Shown here: piece after piece, positions 20,139-27,979 of the stretch | Layout: the number at the start of each line of letters is the position of its first letter | How positions within the stretch are numbered: position 1 is the stretch's first letter | Origin: Levilactobacillus angrenensis | GTDB taxonomy: Bacteria > Bacillota > Bacilli > Lactobacillales > Lactobacillaceae | Direction of reading: 5' to 3' | Assembly (NCBI RefSeq): GCF_003946085.1 | Contig: NZ_RHOB01000013.1 | Coordinates: 17,650 to 81,649, forward strand | DNA: 64,000 nt | Made by a program: the position numbers and the translations under genes | The notes under the pieces: model-generated | Told to the model about the DNA's origin: nothing | Databases searched by the model: none | The model's input: only the letters and a program-made list of their open reading frames with translations

Positions 20139-20969
20139 ATGCAAACAGATCCGATTGGCCTTATGGATTCAGGAGTCGGCGGTTTAACGGTTTTAAAGGA
20201 AGTTCAGCGGGTCTTGCCTGCTGAAAATACGGTATTTTTGGGCGACCAGGCCCGCTTGCCGTATGGTCCCCGGTCGGCAGAAGAAGTCACGACCTTTACC
20301 CGGCAGATTGCCACTTACTTACGGCAACATGCCAACATGAAATTATTTATCATCGCTTGTAATACGGCAACGGCAGCGGCCCTGAGCCAAATGCAAGCGG
20401 AGTTGCCAGTGCCAGTGGTGGGCGTCATTGCACCTGGCGCAGAAATGGCGGTGCAGACCACGAAGAACCATCAAATCGGGGTCATTGCTACCGAAGGGAC
20501 CGTGAATAGCGGTCAGTATCAGCGCGATATTTCAGCGGCTGACGTTAACAGTCAGGTCATCAGTGTGGCGTGCCCACAAATGGTGACCCTGGCGGAACAA
20601 AACGATTTGGATTCAGACCACGCCCGACAAATCGTTGCCCAGAACTTGGCACCACTGCAAGGTACTGGCATTGATACGTTGGTCATGGGGTGCACCCATT
20701 TTCCGCTCTTACGCGACGCCATTCAAGCGGCCGTGGGACCGGATGTGACGTTGGTGGACCCCGGCGTGGCCGCTGCTGAAAAGGCGGCAGCTATTTTAAA
20801 ACAGCAACACGCGTTGAACACGAGTGGTGAACCGGTCACGGCGACCTACTACACGACGGGTGACGTTGAACAGTTTAATCAATTGGCGAGTGAATGGTTG
20901 GACATGGCACCTAAAGCCGTGCACCATTTGCCCGAGTCCGTTTTAGACACTTCCGTGGAGGCAGAATAA
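20139..20969 (+). CDS. murI: Glutamate racemase
   Basis: Makes D-glutamate for peptidoglycan. The 276-residue sequence has the N-terminal LMDSGVGGLTVLKEV, GDQARLPYGPRS, the first catalytic cysteine in IIACNTATAAAL and the second in GCTHFPLLRD. GAAGGAG precedes the ATG. rdgB starts 3 nt after the stop, followed by a phosphoesterase and cbpB, an arrangement close to Bacillus racE-ysnA-ysnB. Confidence 0.96.
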   Translation: MQTDPIGLMDSGVGGLTVLKEVQRVLPAENTVFLGDQARLPYGPRSAEEVTTFTRQIATYLRQHANMKLFIIACNTATAAALSQMQAELPVPVVGVIAPGAEMAVQTTKNHQIGVIATEGTVNSGQYQRDISAADVNSQVISVACPQMVTLAEQNDLDSDHARQIVAQNLAPLQGTGIDTLVMGCTHFPLLRDAIQAAVGPDVTLVDPGVAAAEKAAAILKQQHALNTSGEPVTATYYTTGDVEQFNQLASEWLDMAPKAVHHLPESVLDTSVEAE

Positions 20970-20972
20970 CTC

Positions 20973-21575
20973 ATGGCAAACACCTTAGTCATTGCGACCA
21001 ACAACCCCGGTAAGGCGCGCGAATTCCGGGCGATTTTTGAGCCCAAGGGCCTGCAAGTCAAAACATTGGCCGATTTCCCCGATTTAAAACAAGTGGCGGA
21101 GACCGGTAAGACGTTTACGGAAAACGCAACGTTGAAGGCGACCGCGGTCGCTCAACAGACCCAATTACCGGTTTTAGCCGATGATTCTGGCCTGATGGTC
21201 GACGCCCTGAACGGTGAACCTGGCATTTATTCCGCCCGTTACGCTGGCGACCACGATGATGCTAAGAACAATGCGAAGCTACTGGCGAACCTCGAGGGCG
21301 TCCCCGCGGAAAAACGGGGGGCAGCCTTCCACACGTCACTGGTGCTGATCAAGCCTAATGGCAAGAAGTTAGTCGCTACCGGTGAGGTCCGCGGTGAGAT
21401 TTTAACGGCACCGCGCGGCCACGATGGCTTTGGCTATGATCCGTTGTTTTACGTGGCGGAAGACGGTCAGACGTTTGCCGAAATGGGTCTGGCGTTGAAG
21501 AATAAGCACAGCCACCGCGCCAAAGCCACGGCGGCGATGTTACCGCAATTCGATGAATGGTGGGAGGAAAAATAA
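20973..21575 (+). CDS. rdgB: dITP/XTP pyrophosphatase (RdgB/HAM1 family)
   Basis: Removes non-canonical purine nucleoside triphosphates (ITP, dITP, XTP). The 200 residues include IATNNPGKAREFRAIF, ADDSGLMVDALNGEPGIYSARYAG, GHDGFGYDPLFY and KNKHSHRAKA, all HAM1 signatures. The stop TAA overlaps the ATG of the next gene (21575). Confidence 0.96.
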   Translation: MANTLVIATNNPGKAREFRAIFEPKGLQVKTLADFPDLKQVAETGKTFTENATLKATAVAQQTQLPVLADDSGLMVDALNGEPGIYSARYAGDHDDAKNNAKLLANLEGVPAEKRGAAFHTSLVLIKPNGKKLVATGEVRGEILTAPRGHDGFGYDPLFYVAEDGQTFAEMGLALKNKHSHRAKATAAMLPQFDEWWEEK

Positions 21576-22102
21576 TGACACGTTGGCTGGTAATCAGTGA
21601 TAATCACGGTGACCGCGATATTTTAGTGAGTCTGAAGGCGGCTTTGAAGCCGGATACCATTTTTCACTGTGGCGATTCGGAAATGACGGCCGATGACCCT
21701 TGGTTCAAGGACGCGTACGTGGTGCAGGGCAACATGGATTTTGATAGTCAGCTACCGTTGGTCCAAACGCCCACGGTGGACGGCTGCAAGGTTCTGTTGA
21801 CCCACGGCCACTACGATGAAGTCCACTGGGACCTGACCAAGCTCAAGCTCCACGCGGACCAAGAACAGGCCGACCTGGTCTTCTTCGGTCACACCCACGA
21901 ACTGGCGGCTGAAGAGGCTGGGGGCCACGTTTTCGTGAATCCGGGCAGCATCAGCCAGCCGCGCGGGGAATATCGGCAATTAGGTGGGACCTGTGCGCTG
22001 ATCACCGTGACCCCTGAGTCGTGGGTCGTGCAGTATTACACCCGCGATGCCCAGCCCGTGCCTGAATTAAAATTTACCTTTACCCGGAACCAGAAAGGAT
22101 GA
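21575..22102 (+). CDS. YfcE/YsnB-type metallophosphoesterase
   Basis: A 175-residue calcineurin-like phosphodiesterase with the metal motifs VISDNHGDRD, FHCGDSE, QGNMDFD, LTHGHYDEV and FFGHTHELA. ATG 21575 follows GGGAGG by 7 nt; an upstream in-frame GTG inside rdgB is not preferred. Family members hydrolyse phosphodiesters in vitro; the cellular substrate is unknown. It is translationally coupled to rdgB and sits 8 bp before cbpB. Confidence 0.88.
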   Translation: MTRWLVISDNHGDRDILVSLKAALKPDTIFHCGDSEMTADDPWFKDAYVVQGNMDFDSQLPLVQTPTVDGCKVLLTHGHYDEVHWDLTKLKLHADQEQADLVFFGHTHELAAEEAGGHVFVNPGSISQPRGEYRQLGGTCALITVTPESWVVQYYTRDAQPVPELKFTFTRNQKG

Positions 22103-22110
22103 CGTAACGC

Positions 22111-22602
22111 ATGATTGACGCTGCTGTGGAGCAGTTATTGCTAGACGACCCCAAGAGTTACGTGATTCCGGCGGACGTCGTGGCCAACGTGACGGCGACC
22201 AATACGCTGGAGCATGCGCTAATGGTGCTCTCAAAAGTGGGGTACAGTCGAATTCCCGTGCTCGACGCTGACGACCACCTGCAGGGGATGATCTCATTAG
22301 CCGCGATTACCGACAAATTGTTGCACGTTCCCGGTGCCGCGGTCGAACAGCTCAGCAACTATACGGTGGCCGATGCCATGATTCCCGTGGAGCACTGGGT
22401 GGACGACCCCAAGAAACTGGAAACAATTTTAAACTATATGATTGACGAGCCTTTTATCCCCTTGTTAAATGACCAAAATGTTTTTCAAGGAATTATCACG
22501 CGACGAGAAATTTTAAAACGCGTGAATTACTTAGCCCACAACCTGGATAACCATTATACCGTGACGGCCTTGGCCGACATGGTAAATAGTTCTGAAAGCT
22601 AG
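22111..22602 (+). CDS. cbpB: CBS-domain protein, CbpB-like (cyclic-di-AMP-binding)
   Basis: A 163-residue protein of two CBS motifs: residues about 10-65 (VGYSRIPVLDADDHLQGMIS) and about 85-140 (DEPFIPLLNDQNVFQGIITR). The length, the NYLAHNLDNHY-type end and the position resemble the CbpB/DarB proteins. In Listeria and Bacillus these bind cyclic di-AMP and regulate Rel and pyruvate carboxylase. Ligand binding is inferred from family membership. Confidence 0.8.
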   Translation: MIDAAVEQLLLDDPKSYVIPADVVANVTATNTLEHALMVLSKVGYSRIPVLDADDHLQGMISLAAITDKLLHVPGAAVEQLSNYTVADAMIPVEHWVDDPKKLETILNYMIDEPFIPLLNDQNVFQGIITRREILKRVNYLAHNLDNHYTVTALADMVNSSES

Positions 22603-22637
22603 CGTGGTCTTGGCCCGTAATAATGAGGAGGACCACT

Positions 22638-22796
22638 GTGAAAGTAGTTTTAGGTATTTTAATCGGCATCCTGTGGCTGTTTACGATTGGCTTGGCCATC
22701 ATGGCAGCCACGGGCGCGGGGAGCTACTGGTCATTTTTGATTTTATTCGTGCTGGTCATGTTCAGCACCATCGACTGGTGGCGGCTCGACCGTTAA
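22638..22796 (+). CDS. Small membrane protein (52 residues)
   Basis: GAGGAGG (22625-22631) lies 6 nt before a GTG at 22638, which opens a 53-codon frame. The product starts MKVVLGILIGILWLFTIGLA, continues with a short Gly/Ser turn and a second hydrophobic stretch (FLILFVLVMFSTIDWW), and ends RLDR. Two membrane helices are predicted. The strong ribosome binding site and position 35 bp behind cbpB suggest a real operon member. I recognise no family. Confidence 0.7.
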   Translation: MKVVLGILIGILWLFTIGLAIMAATGAGSYWSFLILFVLVMFSTIDWWRLDR

Positions 22797-22885
22797 CTGA
22801 TCCGCAATTCTTAGGGAATCAATGGAAAGTTAGTGAAACTAGTTGCCTGCAGTTGTTGGCAGCAGCCAATTTTAAACGTGAACCA

Positions 22886-22927
22886 AAAAAAGTGATCACC
22901 ACCCGCGTTGGGCAGTGATCACTTTTT
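22886..22927. terminator. Terminator after the murI operon
   Basis: AAAAAGTGATCAC (22887-22899) and GTGATCACTTTTT (22915-22927) form a perfect stem with T-tract, usable from either side. Confidence 0.92.
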
Positions 22928-22940
22928 AATTAATTATTTA

Positions 22941-23217
22941 CCGAAGGTTGAAAGATGAATTAATGTCTTGACTCCCGGAGCGACAGCGTTTTGTTCACCA
23001 GAACTAGTGAAACCAGGGCCTGCGTCAGCCAGGGTTCCGCCTGCTATGGGGAACACCTCCAGCCAAAGAGCGGTCTTCCGGTCCGCCCACCGCGTTCCAA
23101 CCCATAGTTGGCGGACGGTAGGCGGCCAGTTCTCACTACGAAGCTGTAAACGACTAATTCTTCCATGAGTCGCGTGGTGACAATGTTTCTAGCTGATTTT
23201 CATCTTTCAACCTTCAG
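22941..23217. mobile_element. MITE-like element with terminal inverted repeats and 7-bp target duplication
   Basis: A 277-bp non-coding element. GAAGGTTGAAAGATGAA (22943-22959) is perfectly inverted at 23199-23215. Both ends are flanked by TTATTTA (22934-22940 and 23218-23224), a 7-bp direct repeat expected of target duplication. The right copy contains the stop codon of mscS on the minus strand. Inside are CCAGAACTAGTGAAACCAGG, AGGGCCTGCGTCAGCCAGG, GCCAAAGAGCGGTCTTCCGG, CCGCCCACCGCGTTCC and GGACGGTAGGCGGCCAG, modules shared with other copies. There is no room for a transposase, so it would need one in trans. Confidence 0.85.
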
Positions 23218-24087
23218 TTATTTATTGGTCAAGGGCGCGTGGGTCGGTAGGGTGATGCCGGCCTCGCGGATGGCCTTGAGGTAGGCCGTCAGGAAGGTCG
23301 CTTGTAATTTATACTGGCTCCCGTTCTTGGCGACGAGGTTGACTTGATAGACCAGCTCGCCCGTTGGCAAGGTCACAACGCCGGTAATGATTGGCTCACT
23401 GATAACGCTGGGATGTTCCGGCAACAGGCGTGCGTTAGTGGCGTGGATGATTTCGGGTAGCTGTTCGACTGGTGTGGTGGAAGCGATGGGGATGTTGATG
23501 GTCGCGTGCATGTCGTTACGCGAGCGGTTGGCCACGATGGTGATGTTGCGGTTGGGAATGAAATTCACCGTTCCATCGGCCGAGGTGACCTGAGTCGTGC
23601 GTAGCCCCATGGCGGACACCGTACCTTCAATCAAACCAATCTTGACAGTATCGCCGACGTCAAATTGTTGCTCCAGGAGAATCGAGATCCCCGTGACCAG
23701 GTCGCTAACGAAGCCTTGGGCACCCAGCCCTAATGCCAGACTGAAGATTCCGGCCCCAGCGACCAACGTCCCAATCGGTACACCTAAGGTCGACAGCATG
23801 GCGTAGGCCCAAAAGAAGATAATGGTGTAGTGGAAGAGGTTCATCGTCAGCATGCTGATGGTCTGCAGACGATTATTGGCGCCGTCCTTGGGGGCTAAGT
23901 AACGTTTGAAACTGCGATTCAAGATCCAGCGCCCCACGACGTTGATGACGAAAAATAAAATCGTTAAGAAGAGCAAACTCAAAAAACGACTGGTAATCAG
24001 GTGGAGCACTTTTTCCCAGTCAAAAGTATTTAAATAATGTTGCAGCCACTTGGAAGAGGTGGCCGAAGTGGTGATTAGGTCCGTCAC
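23218..24087 (-). CDS. MscS-family mechanosensitive channel
   Basis: A small-conductance mechanosensitive channel of 289 residues, which releases solutes on osmotic downshock. Three membrane segments are predicted; the pore helix region is LVAGAGIFSLALGLGAQGFV and is followed by the beta domain motif FDVGDTVKIG...GTVSAMGLRTT and NRNITIVANRS. GTG start at 24087 with AAAGGAGG 8 nt upstream. Its stop codon lies in the target duplication of the element at 22941-23217, so the gene end has been kept intact. Confidence 0.93.
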   Translation of the reverse strand: MTDLITTSATSSKWLQHYLNTFDWEKVLHLITSRFLSLLFLTILFFVINVVGRWILNRSFKRYLAPKDGANNRLQTISMLTMNLFHYTIIFFWAYAMLSTLGVPIGTLVAGAGIFSLALGLGAQGFVSDLVTGISILLEQQFDVGDTVKIGLIEGTVSAMGLRTTQVTSADGTVNFIPNRNITIVANRSRNDMHATINIPIASTTPVEQLPEIIHATNARLLPEHPSVISEPIITGVVTLPTGELVYQVNLVAKNGSQYKLQATFLTAYLKAIREAGITLPTHAPLTNK

Positions 24088-24145
24088 GAGACGAGCCTCC
24101 TTTGCTAAATGTCAGAATCCGGCAACCAGCGGCGCCGTAATCCTT

Positions 24146-24174
24146 ATTTTACTAGTCTTGACAAAGAAAACCAA
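24146..24174 (-). promoter_or_regulatory. mscS promoter
   Basis: On the minus strand: TTGGTT (24174-24169), 17 nt, TAAAAT (24151-24146). Confidence 0.6.
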
Positions 24175-24192
24175 TTAGAATCGGGGTATTAA

Positions 24193-24221
24193 TTGCGTGT
24201 AAGCGCTGAGAATGCTATTCT
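24193..24221 (+). promoter_or_regulatory. ytxG-ytxH promoter
   Basis: TTGCGT (24193-24198), 17 nt, TATTCT (24216-24221) with an extended -10 TGC. It is divergent from the mscS promoter. Confidence 0.65.
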
Positions 24222-24254
24222 ATTGGTAAGTAACGAGCACAAGGAGGGGTTGTC

Positions 24255-24659
24255 ATGACCGGTGGACAAGTAGCGGGCCTGATTGCAGCAATTGCGTTTC
24301 TAATCTTGGTTCTCTTCATTGGCATGTTCTTAGTAAAAATGAATAAAACGTTGAGTGAGGTCAATCGCTCAATGAAGACGATGACGTCAGATGTGGACAT
24401 CATCAGTCACCAGGCCGAGGATATCATGGCCAATGCCAACGAGCTGTTGGAGGATGTTAACAAGAAGGTTGCGACCATTGATCCAGTATTTCAAGCCGCC
24501 GCTGATTTGGGCGAGAGTGTTTCTGATTTGAACACCGCAACCCGCAAGCTGACCGACCGTGTGGGTGAGACCGCTAAGACCACAGCCAAGACATCGCTGG
24601 CTGCTCGCGTCGGCAAGACCGCATTTGATTTATACAAGAACCGTAAGAACAAAGACTAG
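24255..24659 (+). CDS. DUF948 family membrane-anchored protein (YtxG-like)
   Basis: 134 residues: one N-terminal membrane helix (VAGLIAAIAFLILVLFIGMFLV) and then a long coiled-coil region typical of DUF948 (MNKTLSEVNRSMKTMTSDVD...DLNTATRKLTDRVGE). Function is unknown; in Bacillus the ytxGH pair belongs to the general stress response and lies near ccpA, as here. An AAGGAGGGG ribosome binding site precedes the ATG. ytxH follows after 20 bp. Confidence 0.85.
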   Translation: MTGGQVAGLIAAIAFLILVLFIGMFLVKMNKTLSEVNRSMKTMTSDVDIISHQAEDIMANANELLEDVNKKVATIDPVFQAAADLGESVSDLNTATRKLTDRVGETAKTTAKTSLAARVGKTAFDLYKNRKNKD

Positions 24660-24679
24660 TCGTTTACGGAAAGGAAGTC

Positions 24680-25111
24680 ATGAAGATGGCAAAACACAAA
24701 TTATTAGCAGGATTGGTATTAGGTGGCGTGGCCTACGCGGCTTATCACACGCTAGATTTGGAACAACGTGAAGCGTTGAAAGATGCCGCTCGTGACCGGT
24801 ATAACGCATTCAAAGACCGGGCAGTCGACTATGCATTCTACGCTGCAGATGCAGCTGACGACTTCAAGGCCGCTTTAGACGACCGGCTAGCCGGCAAGAC
24901 GGATGCACCAGCTTGGCAAGATGCCAGTACTGATGACACGGCGGAAGACGCCGACGATGACATCGTATTGAGTAGCAATGACGTCAGTGACCTGCCTAAT
25001 GAAGACACGGACACAGACGACACGACAGATGCCGCTGCGGATGCCACTGACGAGGCAGCCAACGACGAAAAGCCCGCAGCTGACGAACCAACCGCGGACA
25101 AGCCAGTTTAG
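24680..25111 (+). CDS. YtxH-like stress/envelope protein
   Basis: 143 residues with a short hydrophobic N-terminal segment (LLAGLVLGGVAYAAYHTL), an Ala/Asp-rich helix (DYAFYAADAADDFKAALDD) and a strongly acidic low-complexity tail of about 60 residues. Small size, anchor and location behind the DUF948 gene fit the YtxH group. ATG 24686 (MAKHKLL) is an alternative start with equally good spacing. Function is not known. Confidence 0.7.
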   Translation: MKMAKHKLLAGLVLGGVAYAAYHTLDLEQREALKDAARDRYNAFKDRAVDYAFYAADAADDFKAALDDRLAGKTDAPAWQDASTDDTAEDADDDIVLSSNDVSDLPNEDTDTDDTTDAAADATDEAANDEKPAADEPTADKPV

Positions 25112-25124
25112 ATAAGTTCTCATA

Positions 25125-25152
25125 AGTCACGGCTTAGGCCGCGGCTTTTTTT
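25125..25152 (+). terminator. Terminator after ytxH
   Basis: AGTCACGGC, a TTAG loop and GCCGCGGCT form a stem with one mismatch, followed by a run of T. Confidence 0.8.
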
Positions 25153-25172
25153 CTGCCTGCGATTGGGGATTC

Positions 25173-25270
25173 GTTTCCGGCTCAAAGTTGCGGACCGAGA
25201 TTGCGCTTTGACTTGACCCGGTGTTCTCAGCGGTCCAACCTAGTGAATGGTCAGGCGGCCGGTTCGAACC
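25173..25270 (+). repeat. Decayed intergenic repeat copy
   Basis: TTTCCGGCTCAAAG, CCAACC, TAGT and GGTCAGGCGGCCGG keep the order and rough spacing of the 55.5-55.6 kb copy, but with many changes. It lies between the ytxH and pepQ terminators. Confidence 0.5.
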
Positions 25271-25298
25271 ATGAGGCAGCTACAGGCGATGAAGACAA

Positions 25299-25331
25299 TA
25301 AAAAAGTCCACAACCAGAATCGTTGTGGACC
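25299..25331 (-). terminator. pepQ terminator
   Basis: On the minus strand GTCCACAAC (25330-25322) pairs with GTTGTGGAC (25314-25306), followed by a six-base T-tract (25305-25300). Confidence 0.9.
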
Positions 25332-25346
25332 AGGTGAAATTAGGTG

Positions 25347-26444
25347 TTAACCCACGTAAGTCAGTTCCTTTGAAGTGTGGGTGAATGGTAAGCTGCCGTC
25401 CTCAGTGACGTGGACACAGTCTTCGATCCGCACACCAGCAACGCCGGGGATGTAGATACCCGGTTCGATGGAGAAGCACATGCCTGGTTCTAAGACCAAG
25501 TCGTTGCCTGCCATGATGGATGGGAATTCGTGATCGCTCATGCCCATACCGTGGCCGAGGCGGTGAATGAAGTATTCGCCGTAGCCGGCCTTGGTGATGA
25601 TGTCACGGGCAATCTTGTCGAGTTCAGCGGCGGTCAATCCGGGTTTAACCGCGGCTTGGGCCGTCAGTTGAGCTTCCAGACAAACGTCGTAGATTTCCTT
25701 TTCTTTGGCCGTTGGGGTTCCCAAGGCCACCGTCCGGGAAGCGTCGGAAATGTAACCGTCGTATACGGTCCCGAGGTCAAATAAGACTAATTCGTTATTT
25801 TCAAATTTGGTGGCGTTCGTTGCGCCGTGGGGTTCAGCCGCATGGGCGCCGGCTTGGACCAGACTACCGAAGGACATTTCCATAATGCCCTCCTTCATCA
25901 AGGCGTATTGTAATTCGGCCACGGCGGATTGTTCCGTCTTGCCAGCCTTAACCGCAGCGAAGCCGTGTTCAAAGGCGAAATCGTCCCATTTGCCGGCGAT
26001 TTCCAGCTTCTTGATTTCTTCGGCTGACTTGATCAGCCGCATGTGTTCAATGAAACTGGTGATGTCCAGGTCAAAGTGTGGTGCGCTGAACTGTGCGGCC
26101 AAGGCTTCCATCCGGGCAACTTGGAGTTGGCCCTTTTCCAAAGCGATGTGGTCGGGGTTCACGTGCCGTTGCTTGACTTGGTCCGCAATCATGGCCCAAG
26201 GGTTTTCATGGTCTAGGTAGCCAATGACTGGGAACTGCCAGCCAGTTGCTTTAATAACTTCGACTTCCAAGGCGGGCGCAAAAATAAACGGGTCTTGGTC
26301 CGGGAAGATGACGAGTGCCAGTACCCGCTCGATCGGGTCGCTCCCAAAGCCAGTTAAGTACTGGATCGTTTTGGGATTGCTGAGATAAGTCATGCTGGCG
26401 TGGTGCTGTGCTGTCCATTGCTGAATCTGTTCGAGTTTAGTCAT
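25347..26444 (-). CDS. pepQ: Xaa-Pro dipeptidase (prolidase)
   Basis: A 365-residue M24 metallopeptidase that splits dipeptides ending in proline. The creatinase-like N-domain is followed by the pita-bread fold with metal ligands in LFDLGTVYDGYISDASRTV (two Asp), HRLGHGMGM (His), EPGIYIPG (Glu) and VRIEDCVHVT (Glu). It is divergent from ccpA, a conserved lactobacillus arrangement in which CcpA can influence both genes. GGGGTG-type ribosome binding site. Confidence 0.94.
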   Translation of the reverse strand: MTKLEQIQQWTAQHHASMTYLSNPKTIQYLTGFGSDPIERVLALVIFPDQDPFIFAPALEVEVIKATGWQFPVIGYLDHENPWAMIADQVKQRHVNPDHIALEKGQLQVARMEALAAQFSAPHFDLDITSFIEHMRLIKSAEEIKKLEIAGKWDDFAFEHGFAAVKAGKTEQSAVAELQYALMKEGIMEMSFGSLVQAGAHAAEPHGATNATKFENNELVLFDLGTVYDGYISDASRTVALGTPTAKEKEIYDVCLEAQLTAQAAVKPGLTAAELDKIARDIITKAGYGEYFIHRLGHGMGMSDHEFPSIMAGNDLVLEPGMCFSIEPGIYIPGVAGVRIEDCVHVTEDGSLPFTHTSKELTYVG

Positions 26445-26471
26445 TCAATCACCCCTTTAAAAGATGTGTTA

Positions 26472-26480
26472 ATTATAGCA
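26472..26480 (-). promoter_or_regulatory. pepQ promoter (extended -10)
   Basis: TGCTATAAT on the minus strand (26480-26472), about 30 nt before the pepQ start. The -35 (TCGGAA) is weak, so the TGC extension probably matters. Confidence 0.65.
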
Positions 26481-26693
26481 TAGCGCTACCAAGATTCCGA
26501 ATGGGGGTGAGCAACGGGAGATTCGAAAATTTTCGGATTTTTAATTTTATCACTTGACCAGCCAACTGATTTTCTGTAAACGGCTTAACAACGCGGATGA
26601 AATGGCCTATAGTAAACCATGTCTACCGCGAAGGTTGTACCGTATGGAGAGTTGTGCCTTGAAAATTGGATGAAATTAAGGTATTCTTTGATA

Positions 26694-26707
26694 TGAAAGC
26701 GTTTTCA
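26694..26707. promoter_or_regulatory. Catabolite-responsive element (cre) in pepQ-ccpA region
   Basis: TGAAAGCGTTTTCA is a perfect 14-bp match to the palindromic cre consensus bound by CcpA-HPr-Ser-P. It ends 4 nt before the ccpA -35, consistent with autoregulation. Confidence 0.88.
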
Positions 26708-26710
26708 ATG

Positions 26711-26739
26711 TTGCGTCCCTGATTGACTTTCTGTATACT
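26711..26739 (+). promoter_or_regulatory. ccpA promoter
   Basis: TTGCGT (26711-26716), 17 nt, TATACT (26734-26739). Confidence 0.75.
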
Positions 26740-26799
26740 GGTCAAGTTGCTTGAAAACGAATGAAAACAAATTAAAACAAGAAAGAAAGGGCTATCGCT

Positions 26800-27801
26800 A
26801 TGGAAAAACAAACAGTTACAATTTACGATGTGGCACGCGAAGCGGCGGTCTCCATGGCCACCGTCTCGCGGGTGGTTAATGGCAATCCCAATGTTAAGCC
26901 AGCTACACGGAAGAAAGTTTTAGAAGTTATTGACCGGCTCGACTATCGGCCAAACGCTGTTGCTCGGGGACTGGCAAGTAAGAAGACAACGACTGTGGGG
27001 GTTATCATCCCCGACGTCACCAACATCTACTTCTCCTCACTAGCACGGGGGATCGATGATATTGCGATGATGTACAAGTACAACATTATCCTGACCAACT
27101 CCGATGAAAACGGGGGCAAGGAAGTTCAAGTCCTGAACACCTTGATGGCTAAGCAAGTCGACGGAATCATTTTCATGGGGAACCAAGTGACCGACGAATT
27201 GCGCGAAGAGTTCAAGCGGTCCAAGGCGCCCGTCGTTTTAGCCGGGTCAGTGGATTCTGAAAAGGCCCAACCGAGCGTCAACATCGACTATGTGGCGGCG
27301 GTTGCGGAAGCTGTGAAGAACCTGATCGACCATGGCAACCAAAAGATTGCGTTCGTTTCTGGCTCAATGGATGAAGCCATCAACCATGATTACCGGTTGA
27401 AAGGGTACAAGAAGGCCTTGAAGGACGCCGGTATTGCCTATGATGATAAGTTGGTCTTTGAAACGGACTACACTTACAAGGCTGGCCAATCACTGGAACC
27501 AGCACTGAGCGCTGCCGGTGCGACCGCCGCCTTCGTGGGTGACGATGAATTAGCCGCTGGGGTCATGAACGGCTTGACCGACGCTGGTGTGGACGTTCCT
27601 GGCGAATTTGAAGTGATCACCAGCAACGACACCAAGCTGACTGAGCTGGTTCGGCCAAAGATGAGCTCTATCACGCAACCCCTCTATGATATTGGGGCCG
27701 TGGCTATGCGTCTGTTGACCAAGCTCATGAACAACGAAACGGTTGAAGAGAACACCGTCATCTTGCCTTACGGGTTAATGAAGCGGAGTTCGACGAAATA
27801 A
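26800..27801 (+). CDS. ccpA: Catabolite control protein A
   Basis: LacI-family global regulator of carbon catabolite control, 333 residues. The N-terminal helix-turn-helix and hinge are clear (TIYDVAREAAVSMATVSRVV, YRPNAVARGLASKKT). The PBP-like core contains VGVIIPDVTNIYFSSLARGI and the C-terminal SSITQPLYDIGAVAMRLL. It would bind cre sites with phosphorylated HPr; one cre lies in its own promoter. The AGAAAGG ribosome binding site is well placed. Confidence 0.96.
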   Translation: MEKQTVTIYDVAREAAVSMATVSRVVNGNPNVKPATRKKVLEVIDRLDYRPNAVARGLASKKTTTVGVIIPDVTNIYFSSLARGIDDIAMMYKYNIILTNSDENGGKEVQVLNTLMAKQVDGIIFMGNQVTDELREEFKRSKAPVVLAGSVDSEKAQPSVNIDYVAAVAEAVKNLIDHGNQKIAFVSGSMDEAINHDYRLKGYKKALKDAGIAYDDKLVFETDYTYKAGQSLEPALSAAGATAAFVGDDELAAGVMNGLTDAGVDVPGEFEVITSNDTKLTELVRPKMSSITQPLYDIGAVAMRLLTKLMNNETVEENTVILPYGLMKRSSTK

Positions 27802-27809
27802 GTAACTCA

Positions 27810-27848
27810 TGAAAAGGTTTTGGAGCGCTGTTTCCAGAACCTTTTCGT
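27810..27848 (+). terminator. ccpA terminator
   Basis: GAAAAGGTTTTGGA (27811-27824) pairs with TCCAGAACCTTTTC (27833-27846), one G-U pair. The T-run is short. Confidence 0.75.
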
Positions 27849-27979
27849 ATGTCTACGGAACATCAACACAAGACGTCGATTTGTAAGTTTCGGTATGATT
27901 AAGCCAGTGTTAATCAAACTGAAATCTAGATGTGCTACAATGATAAGCAAATCATATTGGGTATTGGGAGGTGGTTCTA

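Noticed and set aside
22604..22918. 104-codon open frame over the 52-residue membrane protein
   Set aside because: It lacks a sensible start and its product is not protein-like, while the 52-codon frame has a strong ribosome binding site and membrane helices.
26751..26768. Second cre box at TTGAAAACGAATGAAAAC before ccpA
   Set aside because: It has a good left half but no inverted right half, so it is not a convincing operator.
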